Counted from the first letter of the stretch, positions 25,743-35,242 are shown. The stretch is DNA of 64,000 nucleotides from Pseudomonas yangonensis (GCF_009932725.1 NZ_BLJU01000016.1:1-64000); one strand, 5' to 3'. Program-made: numbers and translations. The notes: generated from the sequence alone by a model not told the origin.

Positions 25743-26396
25743 TCAAGACTCTGGGGGTAGACATACGCCTGTTCCGCCCAGGCCGCAATAGCCATTGGGG
25801 TTCTTCGCCAGGTATTGCTGGTGATAGGTCTCGGCATAGTAAAAGGTCGGCGCCTCGAGGATTTCGGTGGTGATGCTGCCCAGGCCGGCCTTGTCCAGCT
25901 CGGCCTGGAAGCGTGCCTGACTGGCTTTGGCTGCGCTCAGTTGAGCCTCGTCCTGGCAGTAGATCGCCGAGCGGTACTGGGTGCCCTGGTCATTGCCCTG
26001 ACGCATGCCCTGAGTCGGGTTGTGTGCCTCCCAGAATACTTTGAGCAACGCCTCGAAGCTGGTCTGCTTGGGATCGAACAGCACCAGCACCACCTCGGTA
26101 TGCCCGGTCAGGCCGGAGCAGACCTCCTCGTAGGTGGGGTTGGGGGTAAAGCCGCCGGCGTAGCCGACCGCCGTGCTGAACACGCCCGGCTGCTGCCAGA
26201 AGCGCCGCTCGGCACCCCAGAAGCAGCCCAGGCCGAACACCGCCTGCTGCAGGCCAGCGGGGAAGGGCGGTTTTATCGGGTTGCCGTTGACATAATGGGT
26301 GTCGGCCACCGGCAGCGGCTCGGCACGACCGGGCAGAGCCTGCTCGGCAGTCGGGAGGGCGTTTTTGTTGACGAGAATCTGGGAGCGCAGAACCAT
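25743..26396 (-). CDS. msrA: Peptide methionine sulfoxide reductase A
   Basis: 217 residues from ATG 26396, with GGAGA upstream. It reduces methionine-S-sulfoxide in proteins. The catalytic cysteine is Cys58 in GLGCFWGAERRFWQ. GHTEVVLVLFDP and the substrate pocket are intact, and the resolving cysteines are in the tail NPNGYCGLGGTGVCLPP. The N-terminal extension of about 50 residues before the domain is usual for the Pseudomonas and E. coli type. No msrB fusion is present. Confidence 0.96.
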   Translation of the reverse strand: MVLRSQILVNKNALPTAEQALPGRAEPLPVADTHYVNGNPIKPPFPAGLQQAVFGLGCFWGAERRFWQQPGVFSTAVGYAGGFTPNPTYEEVCSGLTGHTEVVLVLFDPKQTSFEALLKVFWEAHNPTQGMRQGNDQGTQYRSAIYCQDEAQLSAAKASQARFQAELDKAGLGSITTEILEAPTFYYAETYHQQYLAKNPNGYCGLGGTGVCLPPES

Positions 26397-26447
26397 GGCG
26401 GTCTCCTGAAAAGTCATTGGGGGTTGGACTATGCGCGGTGCCGCGTA

Positions 26448-29153
26448 TTACGTCCGCTGGTCGGCCTGGGGCCTGCAGGGATAGCGGCGCAGGCTGTCGA
26501 TCAGCTCGCGGCCGGAAATCGGTTTGTCGAACAGGTAGCCCTGGCCGACGTCGCAGCGCTGGCGACGCAGGAAGGCGAGTTGTGCGCCGGTTTCGATGCC
26601 TTCGGCGACCACCTTGAGCTTGAGGTTGTGCGCCATGGCAATCACCGCTGAGGTGATCTCCATATCGTCCTGGTTGTCCGGGATGTCCTTGATGAAGCTG
26701 CGATCGATCTTGATCACGTCGATGGGGAATTTCTTCAGGTAGCTGAGCGAGGAATAACCGGTGCCGAAGTCGTCCATGGCCAGGGTCAGGCCCAGGCTCT
26801 TGAGACGGCCGAGCTGGTGGCGTGTATCGTCGGTGGCCTCCAGCAGCAGGCTCTCGGTCAGCTCCAGCTCCAGCAGGCGCGGGTCGAGCTGCTCTTCGTG
26901 CAGGATGGCGGCGATGGAGCCGACCAGGTCCGGGTCGGAGAACTGCTTGGGCGACAGGTTGATCGCCACCTGCAGCTCACCCAGGCCGATGGCGGCGATC
27001 TGCTTGATCATGCGGCAGGCCTGGCGAACCACCCACTTGCCAATGGGGATGATCAGACCGGTTTCCTCGGCCACGCCGATGAACTGGTCAGGGCGGATCA
27101 TGCCCTTCTCCGGATGCTGCCAGCGCAGCAGGGCTTCCATGCCCAGCAGTTGACCGCTCTTTAGGCACAGCTTGGGCTGATAGAAGACTTCCAGCTCGTT
27201 CTGGGTCAGGGCGCGGCGCAGGTTGTTCTCGACGAACAGCTTGTAGTTGGCTTCGGCGTTGAGCGCTTCGGTGAACAGTTGCACCTGATGCTTGCCGTTG
27301 GCCTTGGCCTTGTGCAGGGCGAGGCCGGCGTGCTTCATCAGGGTCTGCGGGTCGTCGCCGTGTTCCGGGGCGACGGCCAGGCCCACCGAGCCGGTGATGC
27401 TGATCAGCTGGTTGTCGACGAACAGCGGTTTGTCCAGGGTCTGCAGCACCTGATGGGCGACGCGCAGGCCGCTGTCCTGATCGCAGCCATCGAGCAGGAT
27501 GGCGAATTCGTTACTGGCGAAGCGCGCCAGTGTGCCCTTGGCGCCGAGGCTGTTGCGCAAGCGCCGGGCCAGCGCCGAGAGCAGCTTGTCACCGGTCTGG
27601 TGGCCAAGACTGTCGTTGATGCGCTTGAAGTTGTCGATGTCCACCAGCAGCAGCCCCAGCGATTTCTGGGTATTGCGCGCAAAACGCTCTTCCAGGCTGC
27701 GGATGAAGGAAGGGCGGTTACCCAGGTTGGTCAGATTGTCGGTATAGGCCAGGCGCTCGATGCGTTGCTGCGCCAGCTTGGCCTCGGTGATGTCTTCGTA
27801 GATGCCGATGTAGTGGGTCAGCTCACCATCGTCGCCGTACACCTTGGAGATCGACAGATGGCCCCAGTAGGGCTCCTGGTTCTTGCGGCGGCTGCGAAAC
27901 TCGCCCTGCCAGCTGCTGTGCTCGGCCAGGCTCGAGTCGGTATCGAACAGCAGATCGCTGAGGTTGGCCAGGGCCGGCAGTTCCGACAGACGGTGGCCAC
28001 AGACCTCGTCGCTGCTGTACAGGGTGATGGCGGTGAAGCTGGGGTTGACGTACTCCACCCGGCCGTCGCGGTCGACCAGCAGGAAGGCGCTGGCGCTCTG
28101 CTCGACGGCGCGCTGGAACAGGTACAGCGCATGGGTAACCGAGCGCTTCTCCTGGTTGATCAGCACCTGAGCGAACTGATCGGCCAGCTCACCGGCGAAG
28201 GCGATCTCGTCGGCCTGCCAGATACGCTTGGGGCCGATGTGTTCAAGGCAGAGAATGCCCACCACTTCGCCTTCGATACGAATGCTGGCGTCGAGCATCG
28301 AGGTGATGCCCAGCGGCTCCAGGTAGCCGGGAGCCAGCTCGCGGGTGCGCAGATCGTGTTGCGCGTCGTGAGCGTCAATCGCACGGCCGCTGTGCAGGGC
28401 TTCGAGGTAGTGCGGAAAGTTGAGCGCATCGATCGAGGGTAACTGCTCGTGGCGGTCCAGATCGCGGCGGTACAGCGACACGGAGTCGAGGCTCTGGTTG
28501 CCCAGGCGCCAGATTCCTGCACGGGCTACACCATACACCTCGCAGGCCGCCTGCGTGATGAGTTCGGCCGCCTCCTGCTGCGGATCGCTGGAGCCATAGC
28601 GTTGGCGCGCCAGGCGCACGATCAACTGCTGTTGGGTATGCGAGCGGGCCAGGTGTTGCAGGTGATTGTCCTGGGTGCGCTGGTACTGTTGCAGCGAGTT
28701 ACGCAGGTGCTGATTCTGCGTGTGCAGTTCCAGCCCGCCCGGGGGAAAGGCATCGAAGCTGTCATTGGCGATCAGCAGATAGCCACGTAACAGGTGGCGA
28801 TTGCGCTGTTTGAAGGGTTCGCCGATCTCCAGCAGGTTCAGCGCCCCTTGCGGCGTGTGCAGGGTATAGCGCACCAGATAATGCGCGCCCTGGACCAGCT
28901 GCTGCTGAATGGCGTCGTGCAGCCGATAGCGCGCTTCCGGCTCCATCAGGCTGGCGTAGGGCGCATCCACCAGTGCGCAAAGATCGGCGGCACTGATGCC
29001 GAGTTTGCGCTCACAGGCCGGATCGAGAAATAGCAGCGCCCAGCTTGGCTCGTTCAAGCGCTCGAAACGCAACATGCCGAGCCGCGAGGGCACTGGCAAC
29101 TGCGTCACAACCTCGGCTGCCGGACGGGTGCCGGCATCGGGATGGCTTTTCAT
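26448..29153 (-). CDS. dipA: Cyclic di-GMP phosphodiesterase DipA, PAS-GAF-PAS-GGDEF-EAL
   Basis: 901 residues from ATG 29153. Order: N-terminal PAS-like (about 20-130), GAF (about 190-330), PAS (about 345-460), GGDEF (about 470-630) and EAL (about 640-890). The GGDEF signature is replaced by A546-S-N-E-F550, so no cyclase activity is expected. The EAL domain keeps MEALLRW, INLSPKQF, ELTESLLLEA and MDDFGTGYSSLSYLK, the catalytic set for hydrolysis. In P. aeruginosa DipA has this same degenerate motif, and the protein is required for biofilm dispersion (established knowledge). The position between msrA and aceF also agrees. Soluble, no membrane segment seen. Divergent from the gene at 29291. 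Confidence 0.93.
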   Translation of the reverse strand: MKSHPDAGTRPAAEVVTQLPVPSRLGMLRFERLNEPSWALLFLDPACERKLGISAADLCALVDAPYASLMEPEARYRLHDAIQQQLVQGAHYLVRYTLHTPQGALNLLEIGEPFKQRNRHLLRGYLLIANDSFDAFPPGGLELHTQNQHLRNSLQQYQRTQDNHLQHLARSHTQQQLIVRLARQRYGSSDPQQEAAELITQAACEVYGVARAGIWRLGNQSLDSVSLYRRDLDRHEQLPSIDALNFPHYLEALHSGRAIDAHDAQHDLRTRELAPGYLEPLGITSMLDASIRIEGEVVGILCLEHIGPKRIWQADEIAFAGELADQFAQVLINQEKRSVTHALYLFQRAVEQSASAFLLVDRDGRVEYVNPSFTAITLYSSDEVCGHRLSELPALANLSDLLFDTDSSLAEHSSWQGEFRSRRKNQEPYWGHLSISKVYGDDGELTHYIGIYEDITEAKLAQQRIERLAYTDNLTNLGNRPSFIRSLEERFARNTQKSLGLLLVDIDNFKRINDSLGHQTGDKLLSALARRLRNSLGAKGTLARFASNEFAILLDGCDQDSGLRVAHQVLQTLDKPLFVDNQLISITGSVGLAVAPEHGDDPQTLMKHAGLALHKAKANGKHQVQLFTEALNAEANYKLFVENNLRRALTQNELEVFYQPKLCLKSGQLLGMEALLRWQHPEKGMIRPDQFIGVAEETGLIIPIGKWVVRQACRMIKQIAAIGLGELQVAINLSPKQFSDPDLVGSIAAILHEEQLDPRLLELELTESLLLEATDDTRHQLGRLKSLGLTLAMDDFGTGYSSLSYLKKFPIDVIKIDRSFIKDIPDNQDDMEITSAVIAMAHNLKLKVVAEGIETGAQLAFLRRQRCDVGQGYLFDKPISGRELIDSLRRYPCRPQADQRT

Positions 29154-29290
29154 TGGGCGTTGGGCTTCCAGTATGCTGACCAGGCGAGGCTTCCGTTCTC
29201 TGCACAGAGCCGCTGCTGCCAAGGCACAGCGGCGCGGACGGAGGCTAGGGCTCAGGCCTACTTCACTATAGCGTTCGGCAAGGGTGCATC

Positions 29291-29824
29291 ATGCAAGCAA
29301 GACTGACAAGGAAACTGATGGCCATGCTGTTGGGAACAGCGCTTTCCGCTGGTGTGCCCATGCTGGCCGGGGCCGATGACGAGGGCGCACTGCAGGGCGC
29401 TGAACAGGCAGCTTTTCTGAACCAACTCAAACGCCTCTATCTGACGGACAACGAACGCCAGGCGCTGCTGACACACAACAACGCCCTGCTCGAAACCTAC
29501 GCCCTGCGGGCCGCCTACCAGGTTGGCCAGGCGCAGCGGCAGGACCTGCTGTACCGCTTCGCTGTCAACGATACCGGCGAACTGATCCTGCGTGAGGAGA
29601 GTCGCGGCACGCAGGGCACCGCCATCTCCGTGCGCAATCAGCGTGTTCCGGTGTTCGGCATCGATCCGTTCATCCGCTACGAATGTCCGACCGGCGGTAT
29701 CCGCTGCGTGCTGCTCAATCCGGTCGATGGCAGCGAGTTGCTGAGTATCGTGCGTGACCACCAGGGCGCGGCTGAACTGGCCAGGGCGTTGAGCTTTCTG
29801 ATTCGCAACGTGCAAAAGGGCTGA
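29291..29824 (+). CDS. Periplasmic protein of unknown function
   Basis: 177 residues. The signal peptide MQARLTRKLMAMLLGTALSAGVPMLAGA is followed by a mature domain rich in charged residues. It begins with helices (EQAAFLNQLKRLYLTDNERQALL) and ends in a mixed region with two cysteines (ECPTGGIRCVLL), possibly a disulfide. I do not recognise a family. It is divergent from dipA across 137 bases and stops 15 bases before the convergent membrane gene, so it seems to be a one-gene unit. Confidence 0.78.
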   Translation: MQARLTRKLMAMLLGTALSAGVPMLAGADDEGALQGAEQAAFLNQLKRLYLTDNERQALLTHNNALLETYALRAAYQVGQAQRQDLLYRFAVNDTGELILREESRGTQGTAISVRNQRVPVFGIDPFIRYECPTGGIRCVLLNPVDGSELLSIVRDHQGAAELARALSFLIRNVQKG

Positions 29825-29839
29825 CCTTGCCTGCCGTCA

Positions 29840-30280
29840 TCACTGCGGCAGCAGGAACATGGCCTTGGCCAGGAACAGGATCGTCAGCATCTGCAGCAAT
29901 ACGCTCAGGTGAATGCGTCGCGAGTATGTTGGTGTCATACGGCCGCTGCGCATCAAAAAAACCACCAGCAAAAAATGCCCGAGGATGCTCAAGGCCAGGG
30001 TTATCTTCAGGCTGAGCAGGATGCCGAAGCTGCTGGCCAAGGGTGCATGCAGCGCCGCGCGATAGTGCCAGGCCAGGCCCAGGCCGGCACCGTAGAGCAC
30101 CAGTACCACCCAATGCATGACCTGCCGCGCCCGCTGTCCAAGTGCGCGCGAGAAGCCCGCCTTGGCCTCGTCCGGAAGCGCCCGTGTGGCGCGGCTGAGG
30201 ATCATCACTTCGAAGAATACGCCGCCGATGAAGAAGGTGGCGGCAGCCAGGTGGGCGAACTTCAGAAACAGATAGAGCAT
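29840..30280 (-). CDS. Small integral membrane protein, CopD-like
   Basis: 146 residues with four predicted membrane segments: LYLFLKFAHLAAATFFIGGVFFEVMIL, MHWVVLVLYGAGLGLAW, FGILLSLKITLALSILGHFLLVVFL and LSVLLQMLTILFLAKAMFLL. His residues in helices 1 to 4 (for example KFAHLAAATF and ILGHFLLV) resemble CopD-family or heme-binding four-helix proteins; copper or heme binding is only a guess. It is the last gene before aceF on this strand, beyond the aceF terminator. Confidence 0.75.
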   Translation of the reverse strand: MLYLFLKFAHLAAATFFIGGVFFEVMILSRATRALPDEAKAGFSRALGQRARQVMHWVVLVLYGAGLGLAWHYRAALHAPLASSFGILLSLKITLALSILGHFLLVVFLMRSGRMTPTYSRRIHLSVLLQMLTILFLAKAMFLLPQ

Positions 30281-30377
30281 GGGGAATGCGCCGGATCGAT
30301 ATCGATGACTCGATCATGGCGGCTGCAGCGGTAAATGCCATGACCGGGATCAAGTCAGCCGTGGCTTGGTCGGGGCG

Positions 30378-30408
30378 AAAAAAAACCCCACCCAGATTGG
30401 GCGGGGTT
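30378..30408 (-). terminator. Rho-independent terminator of aceEF
   Basis: On the minus strand AACCCCGCCCA pairs with TGGGTGGGGTT around ATC (one G-T pair), followed by eight T residues. It lies 32 bases after the aceF stop. Confidence 0.93.
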
Positions 30409-30439
30409 GAGGATGCGAGCGTGGCGTGCTCGAAAGGAT

Positions 30440-32419
30440 TTACAGCAGGATGGTGCGAATGTCCGCCAACAGCTGCGACAGGCGCTGAGTGAAGCGGGCA
30501 GCGGCTGCGCCATTGATCACGCGGTGATCGTAGGACAGCGACAGCGGCAGCATCAGCTTGGGCTGGAAGGCCTTGCCGTCCCACACCGGCTGCATGGTGG
30601 CCTTGCTCACACCGAGGATCGCCACTTCCGGCGCGTTGACGATCGGCGTGAAGCCGGTACCGCCAATGTGGCCGAGGCTGGAGATGGTGAAGCAGGCGCC
30701 CTGCATGTCATCAGCCGAGAGCTTCTTCTTGCGCGCCTTGTCGGCCAGCTCGGCCGCTTCGCCCGCCAGTTGCAGCAGGCTCTTCTGATCGACGTTCTTG
30801 ATTACCGGCACCAGCAGGCCGTCCGGCGTATCGACGGCAAAGCCGATGTGCACGTACTTCTTGCGGATGATCGCCTTGCCGCTCGGGGCCAGCGAACTGT
30901 TGAAGTCCGGCAGCTCCTTGAGCAGGTGGGCACAGGCCTTGAGCAGCAGCGGCAGCACGGTCAGCTTGACGCCGGCCTTTTCCGCCACGGCCTTCTGCGC
31001 GACGCGGAAGGCTTCCAGGTCGGTGATGTCGGCCGAGTCGAACTGGGTCACGTGCGGTACGTTGAGCCAGCTGCGGTGCAGGTTGGCGGCGCCGACCTGC
31101 ATCAGGCGGGTCATCGCCACTTCTTCGATTTCACCGAACTTGCTGAAGTCCACGGCCGGGATCGGCGGAATGCCGGCGCCGCCGGTAGCGGCTGCAGCAG
31201 TCGCCTGCGGTGCGGCCTTGGCCTTTTGCATCATCGCCTTGACGTAAGCCTGCACGTCTTCCTTGAGGATGCGGCCTTTCGGGCCAGTGCCGGCGATATC
31301 CGCCAGCTCCACGCCGAAGTCACGGGCCAGCTGGCGCACGGCCGGGCCGGCATGCACCTTGGCGCCATCGCGCTTGGGCGCGTTGGCCACTTCGGCGGCG
31401 GCAGCCGACAGCGAGGCTATGGCGCGCACTTCGGCGGCCACTTCCGGCGCTGCACCTTCCGGTACGCGGTGCACTTCCTGGCTGGCCGCTACCGGAGCAG
31501 CAGCAGGCGCTGCGCCGGCTACCTTGAGCTTGAGGATCAGGTCGCCGGTACCGATTTCGTCATCCAGTTTGACCAGCACTTCTTCCACCACGCCGGCAGC
31601 CGGCGAGGGGATTTCCATGGAGGCCTTGTCGGATTCCAGGGTCAGCAGGCTCTGGTCGGCTTCGATGCTGTCGCCGGCCTTGACCATGATCTCGATGACC
31701 TTGCCCTTGGCACTGGAGCCGATGTCCGGCACGTGCACGTCCTGCACGCTGCTGCCGCTCGCTGCGGCGGCCGGTGCAGGGGCTGCGGCGGGTGCGGCAG
31801 CTTGTGCAGGTGCGGCAGCCGGAGCCTGCGCAGGGGCTGCCGGCGCGGCACCTTCGACTTTCAGCTTGAGGATCAGGTCGCCGGTGCCGATTTCGTCATC
31901 CAGCTTGACCAGCACTTCTTCCACCACGCCGGCAGCCGGCGCGGGGATTTCCATGGAGGCCTTGTCGGATTCCAGGGTCAGCAGGCTCTGGTCGGCTTCG
32001 ATGCGGTCGCCGACCTTGACCATGATCTCGATGACCTTGCCCTTGGCGCTGGAGCCGATGTCCGGCACGTGCACGTCCTGCACGCTGCTGCCGCTCGCTG
32101 CGGCGGCGGGCGCGGCTGCCGGAGCGGCCGCTTTAGGGGCTTCGGCAGGCGCAGCCTCGGCTTTTGGTGCGGGCGCCGCTTCAGCGGCACCTTCGACTTC
32201 CAGCACCAGCAGCTCGTCGCCTTCCTTAAGGCGGTCGCCGATCTTGACCTTCAGTTCCTTGACCACGCCGGCCTTGGGCGAGGGTACTTCCATGGAGGCC
32301 TTGTCGGACTCCAGGGTCAGTACGCTCTGGTCGGCCTCGATGCGGTCGCCGACCTTGACCAGCAGTTCAATGACCTCGCCTTCACCGCCGAGGTCGGGTA
32401 CGCGAATCAACTCACTCAT
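30440..32419 (-). CDS. aceF: Dihydrolipoamide acetyltransferase, E2 of pyruvate dehydrogenase, three lipoyl domains
   Basis: 659 residues. Three lipoyl domains (about 1-78, 115-192, 227-304) with lipoyl lysines at 40, 153 and 265, each in DKASM, are joined by Ala/Pro linkers. Then come the peripheral subunit-binding domain (about 350-390, AGPAVRQLARDFGVELADI) and the catalytic domain, with His632 in SYDHRVINGAAAARF. It moves the acetyl group from E1 to CoA. P. aeruginosa AceF has two lipoyl domains (about 547 residues, recalled) while Azotobacter and E. coli have three. Domains 2 and 3 are almost identical at the DNA level. aceE is 11 bases upstream; one operon. Confidence 0.97.
   Translation of the reverse strand: MSELIRVPDLGGEGEVIELLVKVGDRIEADQSVLTLESDKASMEVPSPKAGVVKELKVKIGDRLKEGDELLVLEVEGAAEAAPAPKAEAAPAEAPKAAAPAAAPAAAASGSSVQDVHVPDIGSSAKGKVIEIMVKVGDRIEADQSLLTLESDKASMEIPAPAAGVVEEVLVKLDDEIGTGDLILKLKVEGAAPAAPAQAPAAAPAQAAAPAAAPAPAAAASGSSVQDVHVPDIGSSAKGKVIEIMVKAGDSIEADQSLLTLESDKASMEIPSPAAGVVEEVLVKLDDEIGTGDLILKLKVAGAAPAAAPVAASQEVHRVPEGAAPEVAAEVRAIASLSAAAAEVANAPKRDGAKVHAGPAVRQLARDFGVELADIAGTGPKGRILKEDVQAYVKAMMQKAKAAPQATAAAATGGAGIPPIPAVDFSKFGEIEEVAMTRLMQVGAANLHRSWLNVPHVTQFDSADITDLEAFRVAQKAVAEKAGVKLTVLPLLLKACAHLLKELPDFNSSLAPSGKAIIRKKYVHIGFAVDTPDGLLVPVIKNVDQKSLLQLAGEAAELADKARKKKLSADDMQGACFTISSLGHIGGTGFTPIVNAPEVAILGVSKATMQPVWDGKAFQPKLMLPLSLSYDHRVINGAAAARFTQRLSQLLADIRTILL
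31528..31770 (-). repeat. aceF internal direct repeat, copy encoding lipoyl domain 3
   Basis: 243 bases that match 31864-32106 with six differences counted by eye (97.5% identical), in the same orientation and 336 bases (112 codons) apart. It covers most of the lipoyl domain and the start of the linker before it. Confidence 0.95.
31864..32106 (-). repeat. aceF internal direct repeat, copy encoding lipoyl domain 2
   Basis: Partner of 31528-31770. Domain 1 (32180-32419) is clearly related but differs at many positions, so the 2/3 duplication or a conversion between them is the recent event. Confidence 0.95.
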
Positions 32420-32430
32420 CGCTACGCTCC

Positions 32431-35076
32431 TTAGCAGTCCAGGGGGTTGGCTTTGTCGGCGTCGATGCCGAACTTGGTGATGGCATCAGCCAGCACCTTG
32501 GCTTCGATCTCGCCACGGTCTACCAGGGCTTCCAGCGCGGCCAGCACGACCCAGTTGCGATCCACTTCGAAGAAGTGACGCAGCTGCTTGCGGCTGTCGC
32601 TGCGGCCGAAGCCGTCGGTGCCCAGCACCTTGTATTCCTTGCTCGGTACCCACTGACGAACCTGTTCGGCGAACAGCTTCATGTAGTCGGTGGAAGCGAT
32701 GACCGGGCCCTTGCGACCGCCCAGGCACTGCTCGACGTAGGTCTGCTGCGGCTTCTGGCCCGGGTGCAGGCGGTTGCGGCGCTCCACGGCCAGGCCGTCG
32801 CGACGCAGTTCGTTGAAGCTGGTGACGCTCCAGACATCGGCAGCGATGTTGTAGTCGTCGCGCAGGATCTTCGCCGCTTCGCGAACTTCGCGCAGGATGG
32901 TGCCGGAACCCAGCAGCTGCACGTGGTGCGCGGCTTCCTTCTTGTCTTCCTCGAGCAGGTACATGCCCTTGATGATGCCGTCTTCCACGCCTTCCGGCAT
33001 GGCCGGCTGCTGGTACGACTCGTTCATCACGGTGATGTAGTAGAAGATGTCCTGCTGCTCTTCGGCCATCTGGCGAATGCCTTCGCGGATGATCACGGCG
33101 AGCTCGTAGCCATAGGTCGGGTCGTAGGTGCGGCAGTTGGGGATGGTCGCTGCCAGCATGTGGCTGTGGCCGTCTTCGTGCTGCAGGCCTTCACCGTTGA
33201 GGGTGGTACGGCCGGCGGTACCGCCTACCAGGAAGCCACGGGTGCGGCTGTCGCCAGCGGCCCAGGCCAGGTCGCCGATGCGCTGGAAGCCGAACATCGA
33301 GTAGAAGATGTAGAACGGCAGCATCGGCTGGTTGTGGCAGGAGTACGAAGTACCCGCGGCGATGAAGGAGCTCATGGCGCCGGCTTCGTTGATGCCTTCC
33401 TCGAGGATCTGACCTTTCTTGTCCTCTTTGTAGAACATCACCTGGTCTTTATCGACCGGCTCGTACAGCTGGCCGACCGAGGAGTAGATGCCGAGCTGAC
33501 GGAACATGCCTTCCATACCGAAGGTACGGGCTTCGTCCGGGATGATCGGGACGATACGCTGGCCGAGTTCCTTGTCCTTGACCAGCTGCGCGAGGATACG
33601 CACGAAGGCCATGGTGGTGGAGATTTCGCGGTCGCCCGAGCCGTCGAGGATGGCCTTGAGGGTATCCAGCGGTGGGGTGGGGATGCTGAAGCTCTTCTGC
33701 CGACGCTGCGGGACGAAGCCGCCCAGCGCGTTGCGGCGCTCGTGCAGGTACTTGTACTCGGGGCTGCCCGGCTCCGGGCGCACGAACGGCAGGTTTTCCA
33801 GGTCCTCGTCCTTGACCGGAATGTCGAAGCGGTCGCGGAACTGACGCAGGCTGTCGACGTCGACCTTCTTGGTGTTGTGCGCGGTGTTCTTCGCTTCACC
33901 GGCGCCGGTACCGTAGCCCTTGATGGTCTTGGCCAGGATCACGGTCGGCTGGCCGCTGTGGTTCACGGCCTGGTGGTAGGCCGCGTAGACCTTGTACGGG
34001 TCGTGGCCGCCACGGTTGAGCTTCCAGATCTCGTCGTCGGAGAGGTCCTTGACCATCTCCTTGAGTTCCGGGCTGTTGAAGAAGTTTTCGCGCACGTAGG
34101 CGCCGTCTTTGGCCTTGTAGTTCTGGTATTCACCGTCGACCACTTCGTCCATGCGACGCTGCAGGGCGCCGTCCTTGTCCTTGGCGAACAGCGGATCCCA
34201 GAAGCGACCCCAGACCACCTTGTTGACGTTCCACTGGGCACCGCGGAACACGCCTTCGAGTTCCTGGATGATCTTGCCGTTGCCGCGTACCGGGCCGTCG
34301 AGGCGCTGCAGGTTGCAGTTGATGACGAAGATCAGGTTGTCCAGCTTCTCGCGGCCGGCCAGGGAGATGGCGCCGAGGGATTCCGGCTCGTCGCACTCGC
34401 CGTCGCCCATGAAGCACCAGACCTTCTGCTTGCCGGCCGGGATGAAGCCGCGCGCTTCCAGGTACTTCATGAAACGGGCCTGGTAGATGGCCTGGATCGG
34501 GCCGAGGCCCATGGATACGGTGGGGAACTGCCAGAAGTCCGGCATCAGCCAGGGGTGCGGGTAGGACGACAGACCCTTGCCGTCAACTTCGCGGCGGAAG
34601 TTCTTCATCTGGTCTTCGCTGATGCGGCCTTCCATGAAGGCGCGGGCGTAGACGCCAGGGCTCGCATGGCCCTGATAGAACACCAGGTCGCCGCCATGTT
34701 CTTCGGTCGGGGCCTGGAAGAAGTAGTTGAAGCCGATGTCATACAGCGTCGCGGAGGAGGCGAAGCTGGAGATGTGGCCGCCCAGATCCGGGTCGTCCAG
34801 GTTGGTGCGCATCACCATGGCCAGCGCGTTCCAGCGCACCAGCGAGCGGATGCGGCGTTCCATGAACAGGTCGCCGGGCATGCGCGCTTCGTGGGTTACC
34901 GGGATGGTGTTGCGGTACGGCGTGGTGATGGCGTAGGGCAGTTGCGCACCGCTACGGGTGGCCAGCTCGCCCAGACGGGTCATCAGGTAATGGGCTCGGT
35001 CTTCACCCTCACGGTCGAGGACGGATTCAAGGGCGTCCAGCCATTCCTGGGTTTCGATCGGATCGAGGTCTTGCAT
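32431..35076 (-). CDS. aceE: Pyruvate dehydrogenase E1 component (homodimeric)
   Basis: 881 residues, normal length. Thiamine-diphosphate enzyme that decarboxylates pyruvate and acetylates the lipoyl groups of AceF. Seen: RRIRSLVRWNALAMVMR, GHISSFASSATLYDIGFN, the ThDP/Mg motif GDGECDEPESLGAI ... NCNLQ near residues 230-265, and the E. coli-type C-terminal half (HNQPMLPFYIFYSMFGFQR). It starts the aceEF operon; the 271-base gap upstream holds two palindromes that may be operators. Confidence 0.98.
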   Translation of the reverse strand: MQDLDPIETQEWLDALESVLDREGEDRAHYLMTRLGELATRSGAQLPYAITTPYRNTIPVTHEARMPGDLFMERRIRSLVRWNALAMVMRTNLDDPDLGGHISSFASSATLYDIGFNYFFQAPTEEHGGDLVFYQGHASPGVYARAFMEGRISEDQMKNFRREVDGKGLSSYPHPWLMPDFWQFPTVSMGLGPIQAIYQARFMKYLEARGFIPAGKQKVWCFMGDGECDEPESLGAISLAGREKLDNLIFVINCNLQRLDGPVRGNGKIIQELEGVFRGAQWNVNKVVWGRFWDPLFAKDKDGALQRRMDEVVDGEYQNYKAKDGAYVRENFFNSPELKEMVKDLSDDEIWKLNRGGHDPYKVYAAYHQAVNHSGQPTVILAKTIKGYGTGAGEAKNTAHNTKKVDVDSLRQFRDRFDIPVKDEDLENLPFVRPEPGSPEYKYLHERRNALGGFVPQRRQKSFSIPTPPLDTLKAILDGSGDREISTTMAFVRILAQLVKDKELGQRIVPIIPDEARTFGMEGMFRQLGIYSSVGQLYEPVDKDQVMFYKEDKKGQILEEGINEAGAMSSFIAAGTSYSCHNQPMLPFYIFYSMFGFQRIGDLAWAAGDSRTRGFLVGGTAGRTTLNGEGLQHEDGHSHMLAATIPNCRTYDPTYGYELAVIIREGIRQMAEEQQDIFYYITVMNESYQQPAMPEGVEDGIIKGMYLLEEDKKEAAHHVQLLGSGTILREVREAAKILRDDYNIAADVWSVTSFNELRRDGLAVERRNRLHPGQKPQQTYVEQCLGGRKGPVIASTDYMKLFAEQVRQWVPSKEYKVLGTDGFGRSDSRKQLRHFFEVDRNWVVLAALEALVDRGEIEAKVLADAITKFGIDADKANPLDC

Positions 35077-35187
35077 GGCTTGCTCCAGGGCGGAAAGGCT
35101 TCCAGAATCGGAGGCCAGTTGGGTCTCGCCGGCTTTTTGAGCGGGCGAGTTGAAATTCTTGGATTTACCGGGGGTAGGGCCGGCTGC

Positions 35188-35204
35188 ATGTAGTTTTACT
35201 ACAT
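35188..35204. promoter_or_regulatory. Palindrome site 1 in the aceE-glnE intergenic region
   Basis: ATGTAGTTTTACTACAT is a perfect 7-3-7 palindrome, 112 bases before the aceE start. Its core GTAGTTTTACTAC recurs in reverse at 35243-35255. The spacing of centres, 53 bases, is close to five helical turns. It resembles operators of dimeric GntR or TetR regulators; I cannot name one. Confidence 0.65.
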
Positions 35205-35242
35205 TTCGACGCCGGATTCAGCCCTCTGGATACAATTCTTTC

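Noticed and set aside
31528..32106. 243-base repeats as mobile element ends
   Set aside because: They encode lipoyl domains in frame and have no inverted ends or transposase.
30407..35193. Long plus-strand frames opposite aceF and aceE
   Set aside because: Antisense to strongly conserved genes; the repeat pattern merely mirrors the lipoyl duplication.
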